A stretch of 64,000 bases of DNA from Camelus bactrianus (lineage: Eukaryota; Chordata; Mammalia; Artiodactyla; Camelidae): positions 26,566,501 to 26,630,500 of the forward strand of contig NC_133559.1 in NCBI RefSeq assembly GCF_048773025.1, read 5' to 3'. Position 1 is the stretch's first letter, and each line of letters begins with the position of its first letter. Shown one piece after another: positions 12,296 through 24,527 of this stretch. The position numbers were made by a program, and so were the translations under genes. The notes under the pieces are model-generated. The model was not told where the DNA came from. It saw only the letters and a program-made list of their open reading frames with translations, and made no database searches.

Positions 12296-15290
12296 AGGTT
12301 GAACGATCAGACCATGAACTAGGACGTAACTGTTAGAGTGGAAGCATGTACTCAATGCAAAAGGAGCCGAGCGCGTGGTTTCTAGCAGCTGAGGTTGATG
12401 GAACAGCTTTCTATTTTTAAGGGCTGCTTTAGATCCCTTTGGGTATATTTTCAAGAAAATTTAAAAACAGTGAAACCTAGAATCCTATTTGGTATGTATA
12501 ATTTTGTAATCCTTTGGGGGCACATTTGGTCCTTCTGTTTCTCTACCTTCCTCCTTTACCTTCAGGCTCCTGACCTTCTCAGGGCAGGTTGCTGGTCTCT
12601 TCCCTTTGTTTAGTGCATTGTGTGCCTTCCCTTCCCATCCACATCCCCACTCATGACAGGAGACATTTCAGGACCCCAAAGAGCCCAGGCTGGCAGAGCA
12701 AATTGACACGAGGGAGTGTGAGAGGCAGTCTTTCAGAGAAAAGCAAGAGGAAGAGGTAAAAATGGAAAGCTGAGAGAGCAGGAAAGGGGAAAGGGAAATA
12801 AGAAAGAAAGAGGACAGGGCAAAGACTGAAGAAGGAAGAAAAGAGAAGGGGGGAAAAAGTAACACCAGCCCTAATCAGATCCCTCCAGACCTGGTGTTAA
12901 GCAAATCTGTAACTGGGAGTCAGGTTTAGAAAAAAAGCTGTCTGGAACGGTCCTTCCCAACATGGGGGCGAGGTGGAGCAGAATTACAGGAATACCAGAA
13001 GATCTGACTCATTCACCGAGTTGCATCTTAAACCGAGATTTTACTTCAAAATTATGAACTGGGCGGAGGTAGGGGTAGGGGTGAGGGAGACCTTCCCAGC
13101 ATTCATCATGTGTTGCTTTTGAAAATTAGTATTTTGGAGCACAAGCTGTTTCCTGTCTTTAAAGCCTATTATCTATTTCCCTTCCAGGTGGAGCCTGGGC
13201 TGCCTGCTAATTTAATCCCCTGGGCTTCCCCCTCTGCCTTCAAGATCTCACAGAGATGCAGGCTTTATAAAGAGGGCACCTTTGTGTCTTCCTCCCCTGA
13301 AGGCCCCCGTCTACCCTGGCAGCCAAGGAGCTGCTATTTTGGGAAACATCAGCTGAGTGGGGAGGATTGTTAATTGTTTGTCAAACCTTTCCAGTCTAGT
13401 TAGATCTCCTAGAAGGGAAAAAAAAAGAGCAAAGCCATACCCTTTCCTTCATTCTGTTTCACTCTCCCATCTGTAAGAGGAGAGGGGGACAACGGGCTCC
13501 TTTTCCTCCTCAAACATAAGCACATCATGCTTGGAAAAAAAACCAAACAAACTAATTCTTACATCCAATTGGAAACAACATAAGCATAATATTGGCCCAA
13601 GAGCTAATCAAAGTAATTTAAAAAATCATTTATATGCCTCAAAACAAACAAACGCACAAACAAGCATAAAAACCCAAACAGAAGTCCCATCATAACAGAA
13701 GAGACACCAGGGGTTCTGCCAGCGACTGGGACGACAGCATTTACTCAAACCACTGCGGCCAAACTGACTAAGCAGATCTCCTCTTCCCCGCCAACAGCCG
13801 CTGACACACTCTGCCCCAGAACACTGATTAGGACATCTGTGGTGACACGCACTCACTCCGTCACAGGGTGCATAAATTCAAACTCAAACAGAAAAAGACC
13901 CACACTGAGAAAAGGCTCCTCGGGACTTTGACCTCAGGGGCCCCCGAGTGACTCTGAAACTTCCTAAGCATTACATCAGCCTGGAGGGAAAGGGGGAGAA
14001 AAGACTGGGAACCAAAATCTTACGCTTCTTAAAAGGGCAATGCCACAAAACATTTTATAACTAGTTTTTCTTCCTTGACCAGTTCTCATATAGAACGATG
14101 TATAGACCTACTTGACTTTTAAAGAACACTTTTTTCTTTTCCCCACAGTGATCTTTTTGGCATTTTCAGGGAATGCCAAAAGGACTATCTCTTAGTAAGA
14201 AAGGAGCTGGACTAGAGAACTTTGTAAGATAATGATGCAGAGATGGATATGAGCGCTGCCTCTTTTACAATCATTGTTCCTCAAAAGAACTCAGACTGCC
14301 TTATAAACAGAAATCTACTAATCCACACACTGGCTCCTGGATAGACAGCAGATCTGAAACTTCCTTTTACACTGGAGGATGTGTCTGTATAAATACTTGC
14401 TCAGAATTTGCTTAGTCAAAATGAGCCTGAGATGGGTTAGTGATTTTACGTTTTAGAACTGAATAAGCATTCATGTTGGAATTTAGATCAGCTGTGTTGA
14501 TCTAAAATGGACTTGACTGATGAATTAGAATTCTTTCTATTAGTTACAGCAATTAGAAGGGAAGCGGGGAGTTGAGGCAAAACTTTCTTATTGGCTGAAT
14601 GATACATAGGTTGCACCTAAGTGAGGTGTCGATACCCTAGCAGAATTCTCAATACATCACTAACCAGTAATGTTTAATTAGAACAGAGCTGGCAAGCAAC
14701 TACTTTCTCAGTAGTAGTATCATACATGTATAAATAGCATGGCACAAAAAGCAAATTGTCTATCCAAAAAAAAAAAAAAACTCTTATTTTATGTGAAAAA
14801 TAGCTTTTGTAGGGAAATGGCAGAGCTTAGGGTCATGAATAATTGTGAGCTAGAGTGAGATAAAATGTATTTGCGGTGATAGTTTGGTTAATGTTGCCAT
14901 TAGAATGAGTACTTCTTCCCCTACTTTGGTTGGCTGTGTTTGAATGCTTTAGCCTCCAATTTTGGAAACCCATTCATTTATCAAATAGTTACTGCTCCTG
15001 TGATGTGTACATAGCAATACTCAGGGTTCTGGGTGTAGCGGAGGCAGGATGCAAAAAAGTGTAATGTAGCTTATGTGAGCACTTTATAATGTTATTGGAA
15101 ATAAGATTTATCCACATCAAAGTTAAATACAGACTATGTGAGTAAATAGAATACAAAACAAAAATATAAGGGTATCATAAGATAACAAGTGGTATTGTGG
15201 TTTTAGGTAACAAATGACAGGTTATGAGTGTGTATGTGTGCCCAAGTGAACACACTGTGGGCTTGGAAGGCTTCCTGGAGGAAGTGGTTT
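12296..15290. other. Intergenic DNA, mostly single copy
   Basis: No gene or named repeat is recognised. A purine-rich stretch lies at about 12755-12865 and a poly(A) run at about 14766-14780. Several A/T-rich parts (13.3-13.6 and 14.4-14.7 kb) carry homeodomain-like TAAT cores, which are too common to interpret alone. Confidence 0.5.
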
Positions 15291-15292
15291 GC

Positions 15293-15605
15293 CTAGATTC
15301 ATAGAATCATAGAATACTAGACGTGAACTGATCCAAAAATAGTCAGCTAGGCTACTGGGTCTCAAACATTGTAATATTCAACGCAGCCTTAAAAAATTCT
15401 GCTGCCTGGGTCTCACCCCAGAGATTCTGATTAAAGTCATCTGGGGGTGAGGCCTGGGACGCTGGAGATGGAAAGGCTCCCCAGGAGATTCTAACGTGCA
15501 GCCATAGTTTGAGGACCACTGATTTAGGCCAACTGCCCAGTTTTACAAGATAAGGACCACCTGCAAATCTGCCCACGCACAGCTGGTGAGAGGCCAAGCT
15601 CTAGT
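15293..15605 (+). repeat. Old mammalian repeat split by a MER5A copy
   Basis: The left part (15293-15345) has 'attcatagaatcatagaatactagacgtgaactgatcc' and the right part (15528-15600) resumes with 'ggccaactgcccagttttacaagataagga'. The split fits one old repeat interrupted by the MER5A-like element at 15350-15526. I cannot name the outer family with certainty. Confidence 0.5.
15350..15526 (+). mobile_element. MER5A/B-like nonautonomous hAT element
   Basis: Starts 'ctgggtctcaaac', carries 'agagattctgattaaagtcatctgggggtgaggcc' and ends 'gtttgaggaccactga', matching the terminal inverted 'ggttctcaaa...tttgagaaccactg' ends of MER5. It has no coding capacity and relies on other transposases. Confidence 0.8.
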
Positions 15606-16165
15606 CCTCATTCCATTCCAGGCTGTTTGTCTTTGACAATGGATTGTGTAGTACTCTGCAGACCAGGCCAGAGGACTGGATTTTTGCCATAAAGGTCATG
15701 AGGAACTATTGGAGGTTTTTGTGCAGGAAAATGGCACACTGAAAACAAATGATCCTGCAATTCCAGGTGGACTTTAGAATCGAAAAGAATCAATGCACCT
15801 AAGATCGTGTGAAAATGATGCTGTGCAGGGGAGTACTGTTTCTCTCTGAAATTTAAGTGTGCTCGTTTCTATTCTGAATTTCAAAATAATACTGTGATAA
15901 TTTCTGTGTTACATTCGGATAAGTCAAATTGTGCTTGTCTAACTTCGTGGCTACTTCTCAGTTCTAGGAAGAACTGTTTTCTGTTTTTTACATTTTTCTT
16001 TGATTTTTCTCCTCAACTCTACAACCATCAAAGTGTTTTATGTTTCACTTCCTTTTCACTTTCTCTTTTCTCTCCTCTCCCTCTTGGCCAATGAAGGACG
16101 TTTGTTAATTGCTCACAATATGCTCATGAGTATGTATATGTCCACACCTCCCTCCCCTTTATTAT
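15606..16165. other. Intergenic DNA, nothing recognised
   Basis: No gene or named repeat is recognised in this T-rich stretch. Confidence 0.5.
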
Positions 16166-16559
16166 CCCTAGGGCAGCGTTGTCCAATAGAAATACAGTTT
16201 GAGCCACATATGTAAAAAGAAACAGGTTACATTTTAATAGTATATTTTATTTAACCCAATATATTGAAAATGTTATCATTTCAACACGTAATCATTCTCA
16301 GAAACATTAATATTTTACGTTCTTTTTTTGATACTAAGTCTTTGAAATCTGCTGTATATTTTACAGTTACAGCATTAGTGTGGATGCTAAACTTTCAAAC
16401 GTCAAAAATGTGACACAGTAAAGTTGGGTTTCAGGAAAAGGACTTTATTCTGGTTCCTTTTTTTTAGATTTCGATGAAATAAAATTTAAAATTCGGTTTC
16501 TCAGTTGCAGTAACCGCATTGGCTTAATGGCTACAGTACGGAACACAGCACATCTAGGG
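16166..16559 (+). mobile_element. hAT-Charlie-type MER DNA transposon
   Basis: The left end cagcgttgtccaatagaaat and right part 'ggcttaatggctacagtacggaacacagca' are the ends of an old nonautonomous MER element whose copies share 'cagtgttgtccaatag' and 'gtggctaccgtattgga'. Flanking 8-base sequences ccctaggg (16166-16173) and atctaggg (16552-16559) fit a decayed hAT target duplication. The exact subfamily is not assigned. Confidence 0.75.
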
Positions 16560-17764
16560 TTTTAGATGGTGGTGTTCTCTCAGTCTGTGGCTTGAGAAGG
16601 TGTATTAGGCTCATTGTACCGGGTTTGAGTGCTCTCCTTATTGTGCGAATTTGTTTTTCCCAGGAATATTGAAGGAAGCAAGGTATGACAAAGATGTTCA
16701 TAAAAACAACCTAAGGTTCTCTGAACCAAGACGTAAGTTTGAGGACAAGATGGTGGGTGGGGCTCTGTTTGGGGAAGGAAATGGGAGGAGAAAAAAGACA
16801 GGCAGGATTGGTGTCCACCCCTAGGCAAATGCTATTTAAAGATAAAGAAATTCTACAGTAATCAAGCAGCCAAGAGAAAAAAAAGATGTCAAATATGCCA
16901 GAAAAGTGAGAAAGAAAAAGTTGAAAGGTGGATTTGTCTGTTCTCAGAAGAGCAAGAGTATTGCTTATATTAAAGTGCTAATAATGAATTTTTATAGAGC
17001 TTTCCTCCTAAAGAACTCAGGATGCCATACAAATGATTATTCACTTACATAAGCAACTTTGACCAAAAAAAAAAAAAAAAAATCTCCAAGTGTCTTAAAC
17101 ATTGAAAGGCAGGTCCCGTGCAGGTGACTTACTTCACTCACTCGCTTCTCACCCCTCGTTACCTCCCACAGAGCTATTGTGCGCATAATCCGTAGTGAGT
17201 TTGCCTTGTTCTCATACAATCTGGACTCAGTTTAAGGTGACATAGGCTCTCTAATCACCTGATAATAATACTTAGCCTTCAATTACTTATGCAAACAAGA
17301 AATAAAGTCAACAGCAGTGGCGCTCTGTTGAGAGAATCCTCAGGCCAGAGCCTAGACAGTGCCTGAGTGGGGACAGCTGTGGCCAGCGGTCAGCGTGCCA
17401 ACCTGCCCGTGCCCGGCAGAGAAGATGGGGGTGGAAGGACAGAACTGACCTGACGCTTATCCTCTGGCCACTTCTTTCAGAACCATTGCTTCCTTTGTCC
17501 TCACTGCGTTTCTCATTGTGCTATCAATTTTTTTTTTAACTGATAAAATCCCAAAGATTGATGACAGCAAATTCCAGCTCTGCTTTCTAAAGCTTTGAAG
17601 AATGTGTTCTATACTTTCCCCACATTTTTCTGGTAGGTGGAGGTGAAGCTTGTTGATCGTGAGAGCACAGGTCCTCCAGAGATGAGTGCCTGAGGTTCCA
17701 TTTTATTGTCTCAGGTTTTGAGGAGCATCTGATAATAATTGCGATCATGCTCAATTTCAAGGCA
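16560..17764. other. Intergenic DNA, nothing recognised
   Basis: Apart from a poly(A) run at about 17065-17081 and a short poly(T) near 17530, I see no feature here. Confidence 0.5.
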
Positions 17765-18102
17765 GCAGACATTTATTGAGCACATAATAGGTGATATAGT
17801 AGGAAACACCTTTAAAATTCAACAAGTACTAACAATACACCTATCATGTATTCAGTACTGAGCCAGGCATGGGTATAACAAAAACCACCACAATAAGTAA
17901 GTGCTTGTACAGGGCTAGGAACTCCACTAAGCACTGTAGGTACTCTTATAACTTCCATTGTACATAATAGATCACTGAGGTGCAGAAGGGTGAAGTAACT
18001 TGCCCATGTTACAAAACTAGGACAGGATTTTCTTATTTCACCTACACGTGAAATTACTTTCTGAAGGTCACACAGCAAGGTAATCTAGCTCCAGAGTTCA
18101 AT
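17765..18102 (-). repeat. MIR SINE fragments
   Basis: The stretch reads as reverse-complement MIR, with 'gctaggaactccactaagcactgtaggta' and 'cactgaggtgcagaagggtgaagtaacttgcccatg'. A second MIR-like piece in the + orientation continues at 18830-18900 beyond the L1 insertion. Confidence 0.65.
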
Positions 18103-18811
18103 AGGTTCAGAGTCCAGCAATCCCACTCCTGGCCATATATCCAGAGAAAACTATAATTCAAAAAGATGCATACACCCCAATGATCATAGTAGCACTATTT
18201 ACAATAGCTAAGACATGGAAACAACCTAATGTCCATCAACAGATGAATGGATAAAGATGTGGTGTATATATAACATGGAATATTACTTGGCCATAAAAAA
18301 GAGGGAAACAATGCCATTTGCAGCAACATAGATGGACCTAGAGATTATCGTATTAAGTGAATTAAATCAGACAGAGAAAGACAAATATCATATGATGTCA
18401 CTTACATGTGGGATCTAAAAAAACAAGATACAAATTTTATTTACAAACCAGAAACAGACTCACTGACGTAGAAAACAAACTGTGATTACCAGGGAGGAAA
18501 GAGGTGTGGAGGGATAGATTAGGAGTTTGGGATTAACAGATACATATTACTATAAAATGTAATACTATAATTACTATAAATAACATAATTACTATAAAAT
18601 AGATGAATACCAAGGACCTACTGGGTAGCACAGGGAACTATATTTAATTTCTTGTAAAGACCTGTAATGGAAAAGAATCTGAAAAAATAAATATGTATGT
18701 CTATATGTAAGTGAATCACTTTGCTATACACCTGCAACTAACATTGTAAATCGACTGTGCTTCAATAAAAAAATAAGAATTAAAAAGTAATTCAAAAACT
18801 AGGTTCAGAGT
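18103..18811 (+). mobile_element. Young L1 3' tail with target-site duplication
   Basis: A 5'-truncated L1 body lies at 18114-18800. It includes 'cactatttacaatagctaagacatgg', 'gaatattacttggccataaaaaag' and the terminal 'gtaaatcgactgtgcttcaataaaaaaat'. It is flanked by perfect 11-base duplications aggttcagagt (18103-18113 and 18801-18811). Only a small ORF2 end and the 3' UTR are present, so it encodes nothing. Confidence 0.93.
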
Positions 18812-19480
18812 TGAAGCCCACGGTCGCTACCTACAGCTATATGACTTTGGGGAAATTACTTACCCTCTCAGAGCCCTAGTTTCCTCACCTAATGGAGATA
18901 AGGACATTTATTCTCAGAACTATATAAGGATGATAAATAATGCCTGCAAAGTGGCTAGCCATTGCCTGGTGGACAATATCATTTTTAGGGATTCATTCAT
19001 CCAAGCGCACAGTTACTCGGGATGCACTGGTATGGCCACCCCAAGCGCTGAGACACTGAAACGCTTCCATGCCCGTTCACAGCACCTCTGCCCCGGGCCC
19101 TCGAGTGTGCACCCGCCTTCCAGGCCACCCCGCCCCTCCTGCATGAGCCCCCGCCATCACCCCCTGCTCTGTAAGGGACTCCGGGACTTCTTTTGATGGT
19201 TAGTGCCTGTCTCGCAGTTGTTAAGTATTTTCACTATCTCCTGGCTACAAATATGAGATGGGCTCCTGCCTTTGATGAAAGCGCAGTTTGGAGGCGCCCT
19301 GGGCATGACGGAGAGAGTAATGAGAGCAGTGATGAGGTGTGCTTCCACCGCGGAGGGTGGGTCACCGCCCTGATCAGGTGGGTCATGAAGGATTCCCCGG
19401 AGGCTTGCTCCATCAGTGACCTGTTTGTGTGGGTGGGAGGATCCTAGATCATCACTAAAGTTCCTTTTGTCCCTTATTGT
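18812..19480. other. MIR remnant and intergenic DNA
   Basis: 18830-18905 holds a + strand MIR piece ('atatgactttggggaaattacttaccctctcagagccctagtttcc'). The remainder has no recognised gene or repeat. Open frames on both strands at 19157-19486 overlap one another and look like chance. Confidence 0.5.
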
Positions 19481-19615
19481 TTTCATTCTTTTTAAAAAAT
19501 TATTTTGGTTATTATTCTTTTAAATGGAGGCACTGGGAATTGAACCCAGGACCCCAGCAATGCTAAGCACATGTTCTACCACTGAGCTATTACTTTCCTC
19601 CACTCTTTCATTCTT
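19481..19615 (-). mobile_element. VIC-type tRNA-derived SINE with target-site duplication
   Basis: A minus-strand SINE body occupies 19491-19605, with an inverted B box 'gggaattgaacccaggacc' and an inverted A-box region 'ctaccactgagcta'. Perfect 10-base duplications tttcattctt lie at 19481-19490 and 19606-19615. Confidence 0.92.
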
Positions 19616-19670
19616 GCCACCTCTACCTAGTTCACACCTTCATGACTCTAGGCCTAAACTCTCGCAAAAG

Positions 19671-19865
19671 CTTTATAATTAAGTGGTCCCTTTTACATAT
19701 ATATATTTTAATTCTTTTCATTGTTGTTGAGGGGTAGGTAATTAGTTTTACTTATTTATTTATTTTTAGAAGAGGTACTGGGGATTGAACCCAGGACCTT
19801 GTGTGTACTAAGCATGCTCTCTACCACTTGAGCTATACCCACCTCCCTCTTCTTTATAGTTAAGT
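19671..19865 (-). mobile_element. VIC-type tRNA-derived SINE with target-site duplication
   Basis: A second minus-strand copy lies only about 55 bases from the previous one. The inverted B box 'ggggattgaacccaggacc' and inverted A box 'ctaccacttgagcta' are clear. Flanks ctttataattaagt (19671-19684) and ctttatagttaagt (19852-19865) differ at one base. Confidence 0.92.
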
Positions 19866-20204
19866 TGTAATTAAGGGTACTGACTATTCTAGAATCCATT
19901 CTGTGGTTCCCTTACTCAACAACCTATAGTAGCTCCCCGAAGGAGGCCCCATCCCTTCAGTGAGGCATCCACGACCCACTATCACCGTAGCCCCAGTCTG
20001 TTTTCAGCCTTTTCCACTTACTATATGTGCCTGGCGCACCTGCCAAATGAGGCATTCTGTACAACAGACTCTGTTGCTCCTGCCACTTGGAACTTGTGGA
20101 CCCTACCTTAAGGTTTTCAAGGCCCTCCACAAATACAACTTCTTTTTCCTCATCTGTGCTGCTTCCTTCCCCAGCCTCTTCTCCCCCCACCAGGGTCATG
20201 TGAG
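19866..20204. other. Intergenic DNA, nothing recognised
   Basis: Complementary open frames (about 19957-20223 on both strands) exist, but no domain or homologue is recognised. Confidence 0.5.
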
Positions 20205-20465
20205 GTGTGATGTGACCTAACAACTAACATACATTGATAGCTTATTGTATGTCAGACTGTTCTAAGAACTTTGCATGTGTTACCTTTTTCTATATTCAAA
20301 AAGTCTAAGCGGTAGGCACTATTATTATCTCTAAGATAAGTAAGATCAAGACACAGAGAAGTGAAGCAATTTTCCAAACGTCACGCAAAAAGTAAAACTA
20401 GAACTGGGATTCCAAGTTAGGAAGCTTGTCTTCAGAGCTTGTGCTCTTAGTGTTTTATAATGACT
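20205..20465 (-). repeat. MIR SINE
   Basis: A nearly complete diverged MIR in reverse orientation: 'tgtatgtcagactgttctaagaactttgcatgtg', then 'agacacagagaagtgaagcaattttcc', then 'actagaactgggattccaagttagga'. Confidence 0.8.
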
Positions 20466-21040
20466 AACAGCTCTCAAAGAGAAAGCAGAAGAAAAAATTT
20501 CTCATGTTATTACTCAAAATAATTACTCGTGTTATTATCTTATCTCCTTTACACGAGCTGAAAAATTCCTAGAGGGGTGGAACTCTGGGTCCTATGGACT
20601 CGTGTCTATTATCATCATTAAATTTTGGGAATAGATAATTACTGAGCCATCACATCCTTTGGAGGCCGCCTGATTGTGAATTAGCCATAATCAAGCCTGC
20701 CTTTCACTAGTATCTCTCCTAACTCAATACACCACTTGGCCAAACCCTGGTGCAAGATCAGGCCATATGGACTGCAAGAAAACTGTGCTTACTTTTGTGA
20801 TTCAGATTGTGGCTGAGAGTTGTCATTTATGAAAGATACTGCATAATAGAGCAGATGTGTATGTGATTTCTCCTTGTTAGAGATGCAGAATCTAAAGTGT
20901 CCTGAGGTTATTTACCCAGAGTCATCAGGCAGGTTTGTGGTGGAGCTTAGGTGGGACTAACTCTGACTCTCCAGGAACCCGTCTAGGACCCTGGACAACC
21001 CTATGGTGTAAGGATCAGTAAATGGACTAAGTTGTTGACT
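20466..21040. other. Distal upstream region of IER5
   Basis: A further MIR-like trace on the minus strand lies at about 20870-20985. Otherwise the stretch is single copy. Confidence 0.5.
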
Positions 21041-21044
21041 GACC

Positions 21045-21064
21045 AGAAAATTCTGGAACATTCT
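21045..21064 (+). promoter_or_regulatory. Perfect four-unit heat-shock element upstream of IER5
   Basis: Four alternating HSF units are directly visible: GAA (21046-21048), TTC (21051-21053), GAA (21056-21058) and TTC (21061-21063), each separated by exactly two bases. It lies about 0.93 kb before the inferred IER5 start site. A shorter two-unit site TTCTAGAA follows at 21256-21263. HSF1-dependent heat induction of IER5 is published for human cells, so a functional role is plausible. Binding in this species is inferred. Confidence 0.75.
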
Positions 21065-21879
21065 TCCCCTATATTTTTACCTTGACACAAAGTAAAATTA
21101 TGACATCATGATGGGAACACAAGACTTCTCTATTTCTATTTTTAGACCTTGCTAGATTTTTCCAAGGGTGGACTGGTCAGTCCTTATATTGAAGAAAAAT
21201 CATTGTGGAGAACCTGTATCATCTTTCATTGTAACTCATGTGACAACTGTGTTGGTTCTAGAATGTAGAGAACAAAGTGATAGACGCTAGCTCTAGTGGA
21301 AAACCAAAAACTCTGGAGACACAAAGCCTTAATAAGTAGCCAGAAACGTTGGAACTTTTAGAACCCCCCTTTTATCTCTTCGCAGTTAAAATTGATAGGT
21401 GCTAAAGATCATGTGTAACTCTAGGAGGCAAGGGACTTATCCAAAATTATTATCTGTTAAATATCATGTAGTAACACTTTGTTATCCAGGGATATATCTT
21501 TTGCCACGTTTTGCTATCATCTCCATTTCTGTCGGGGTGGCCCAGAGCTTACAGGTGTGTGCCGTCCTCGGGAAACGGTGGCGGGGGAGGGAGGAAGGGA
21601 GGCTGACCAGGGAAAGATCGGGACTTTACTGTAGAGCAAAGTCCGCCACCATACTCAGATGAAAGTTTGAATGGTTTAGCTCGCTTTGGTACTAGCACGA
21701 AGCACACAAGCCAGCTCCTTTAAGGACAAACAACACCGTGGCTACCCGCCTTTCCCCAACACCTGCGCTCAGAGCACCGACTGGGACCCGCCTGTAGGTG
21801 GTCGCGCGCGTCGCCCCCTTTAAGAGCCTGCTCCGCGGGACTAACGTTCGAATGGCCGTGGCGCCCCTCTTCGGTCTCC

Positions 21880-21995
21880 GATTGGCCGCGCGTAGAGCAC
21901 GAGGGCGCGCCGACCGGCCCCGGAACGGTTGGCGGCCCTTCGTGATTGGCTGTCGAGGGGCCTTTATAAGGTGCAGGGCGGCCCGGGCTGCCCTC

Positions 21996-22000
<5 letters not shown>
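21880..22000 (+). promoter_or_regulatory. IER5 core promoter (CCAAT, TATA, initiator)
   Basis: Two inverted CCAAT boxes (gattgg) lie at 21880-21885 and 21944-21949, 64 bases apart. A TATA box (tttataag) lies at 21963-21970. A pyrimidine-rich initiator tcagtta places the start site near 21996, about 32 bases after the TATA box, which is the canonical spacing. The layout fits a sharply initiated, inducible gene. An imperfect CArG-like site (one mismatch) is further upstream at 21182-21191 and is weak evidence for SRF. Confidence 0.8.
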
Positions 22001-23186
<1,186 letters not shown>

Positions 23187-24165
23187 GCCCCCGGGTCCGC
23201 GTGCGGGAAGCAGGTTGAGCAGCGGGCGTCCCCGACGTGAGGGCTGGGCCTCCCCCGGCTGCGAGGACGCCGCAGAGACCGTCGGCGCTGAGCGCGAGGA
23301 GGGACCGGGTGCTGCCGGGCAGCACAGACTGCCCTTGGGCTTGGCGGCCGGCTGTGCCGTGCCGCTCGGGGCTCTTGAGACTTGGGATGTGAGGCTTATT
23401 GGAAGAGGACGATCGTGAACTCTTGTGTCTGTGTACATCTGTCTGTGTGTGTCAGTTTGTCTTGTTGAATTCAGACTATTCTGTCCCTCTGGAATGCATC
23501 ACCCCTTCCCTGGGCTTAGGAGATTGGGGGCAGACAGGGACTTTCCTCTGCCGGCAGCTCGGAGAAGGAAGCGGCTAAAAAGGCCGGGCCAGGGAGTTCC
23601 CCATTCGTTCTCGGGGGAGGAAGGGACTTTACACACACCCCTCACATGAAAGCGAGAACCGCACCGGGGCCAGGAGTGGCGCTTCCTCACAGGATTTCCT
23701 AAGACTAGAGGGATTTAGTCTGGAGTAGAGGCTTGTATTGTTTCTCTCTCTCCCCACCTTTCTCTCACTGAAGAAACGTTTATACCCTGTGATTACTCTT
23801 GGAAAGGGGAATGTTAGCGGCCCTTGTCTTCCCCACGGGGAGGAAAGCTTGATGAAATTCACAGAAGAGTTTCAAGCTTGAAAATAGGGAGTTTATAGAG
23901 AAAAGATATATTTTTTAAAAGCTCTAGATCAGAACTACTACACAGTGCTTTTAAAAAGTGTTTAAGGAAACAGAGTTTACAGACCGAAGCCCTAAGTGGA
24001 AAGACCGTCTGGTTTTGTAGATAGTGACTCCAGTCTTTGTTGTATAAAGGTTGGGGGAGCTGACAAGGTTTTTGTACAGTATTTTCTCCTTCGTTGTATT
24101 GATTTTTGTATAAAAATGTAACTTTACGTGTCTAACACGTATTAAATATTTTGAAGCAACTTCAC
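23187..24165 (+). other. IER5: IER5 3' UTR with regulatory motifs
   Basis: About 0.98 kb runs from the stop codon to the inferred cleavage site. A GT-rich stretch lies at 23424-23465, one ATTTA pentamer at 23713-23717, and a perfect Pumilio-type TGTAGATA at 24016-24023. The last 130 bases are A/T-rich with TGTA cores. Such elements are common in short-lived immediate-early mRNAs. Whether they act here is inference. Confidence 0.75.
24141..24146 (+). terminator. IER5: IER5 polyadenylation signal ATTAAA
   Basis: The second most common mammalian polyadenylation hexamer lies about 15-25 bases before a likely CA cleavage site (about 24158-24165), followed by a GT/T-rich downstream region (ccttgtctgt, 24171-24180). 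No AATAAA is seen nearby. Confidence 0.8.
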
Positions 24166-24466
24166 TGCCTCCTTGTCTGTAATCACCTGTCTGAGCTGGG
24201 AGGGAAGGAGGAGGGGAACTGTGGTACGGCTGGAAAATTGAAGGTGTGGTTCTTAATATCAGTCGTGCGCAGACTGGGGACATTGTTTGCTGACTTCACT
24301 AAGTATCAAGAGACACGTTTAAGGTTTCTCCTCGACATCAGAGGACTGCTATTAGAGACATCAGTAGCCTGCCAGTTTCTTGACACCTGCAACCACAACT
24401 GCCTTCTCTAAAGTCGGTTCAGTAATTTGATTTTTTTACATCCCAGTCTGAAGGTATCTAATAATA

Positions 24467-24527
24467 ACAAGTGTCAAATCTCTTTTTAAAAATTTTTATT
24501 GAAGTGTAGTTGATTGACAAGTGCCAA
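24467..24527 (-). mobile_element. Miniature L1 insertion with target-site duplication
   Basis: Only about 39 bases of L1 3' end (24478-24516) are present. They read as a short T-rich run followed by attgaagtgtagttgattg, the reverse complement of the L1 tail seen at 18.7 and 49.7 kb. The flanks acaagtgtcaa (24467-24477) and acaagtgccaa (24517-24527) differ at one base. It is an extremely 5'-truncated insertion about 0.3 kb after the IER5 polyadenylation signal. Confidence 0.8.

Noticed and set aside
1-20000. Possible exons of MR1 or another upstream neighbour known from human synteny
   Set aside because: No immunoglobulin C1, MHC-like or other exon-like protein pattern is recognised in any frame of this interval.
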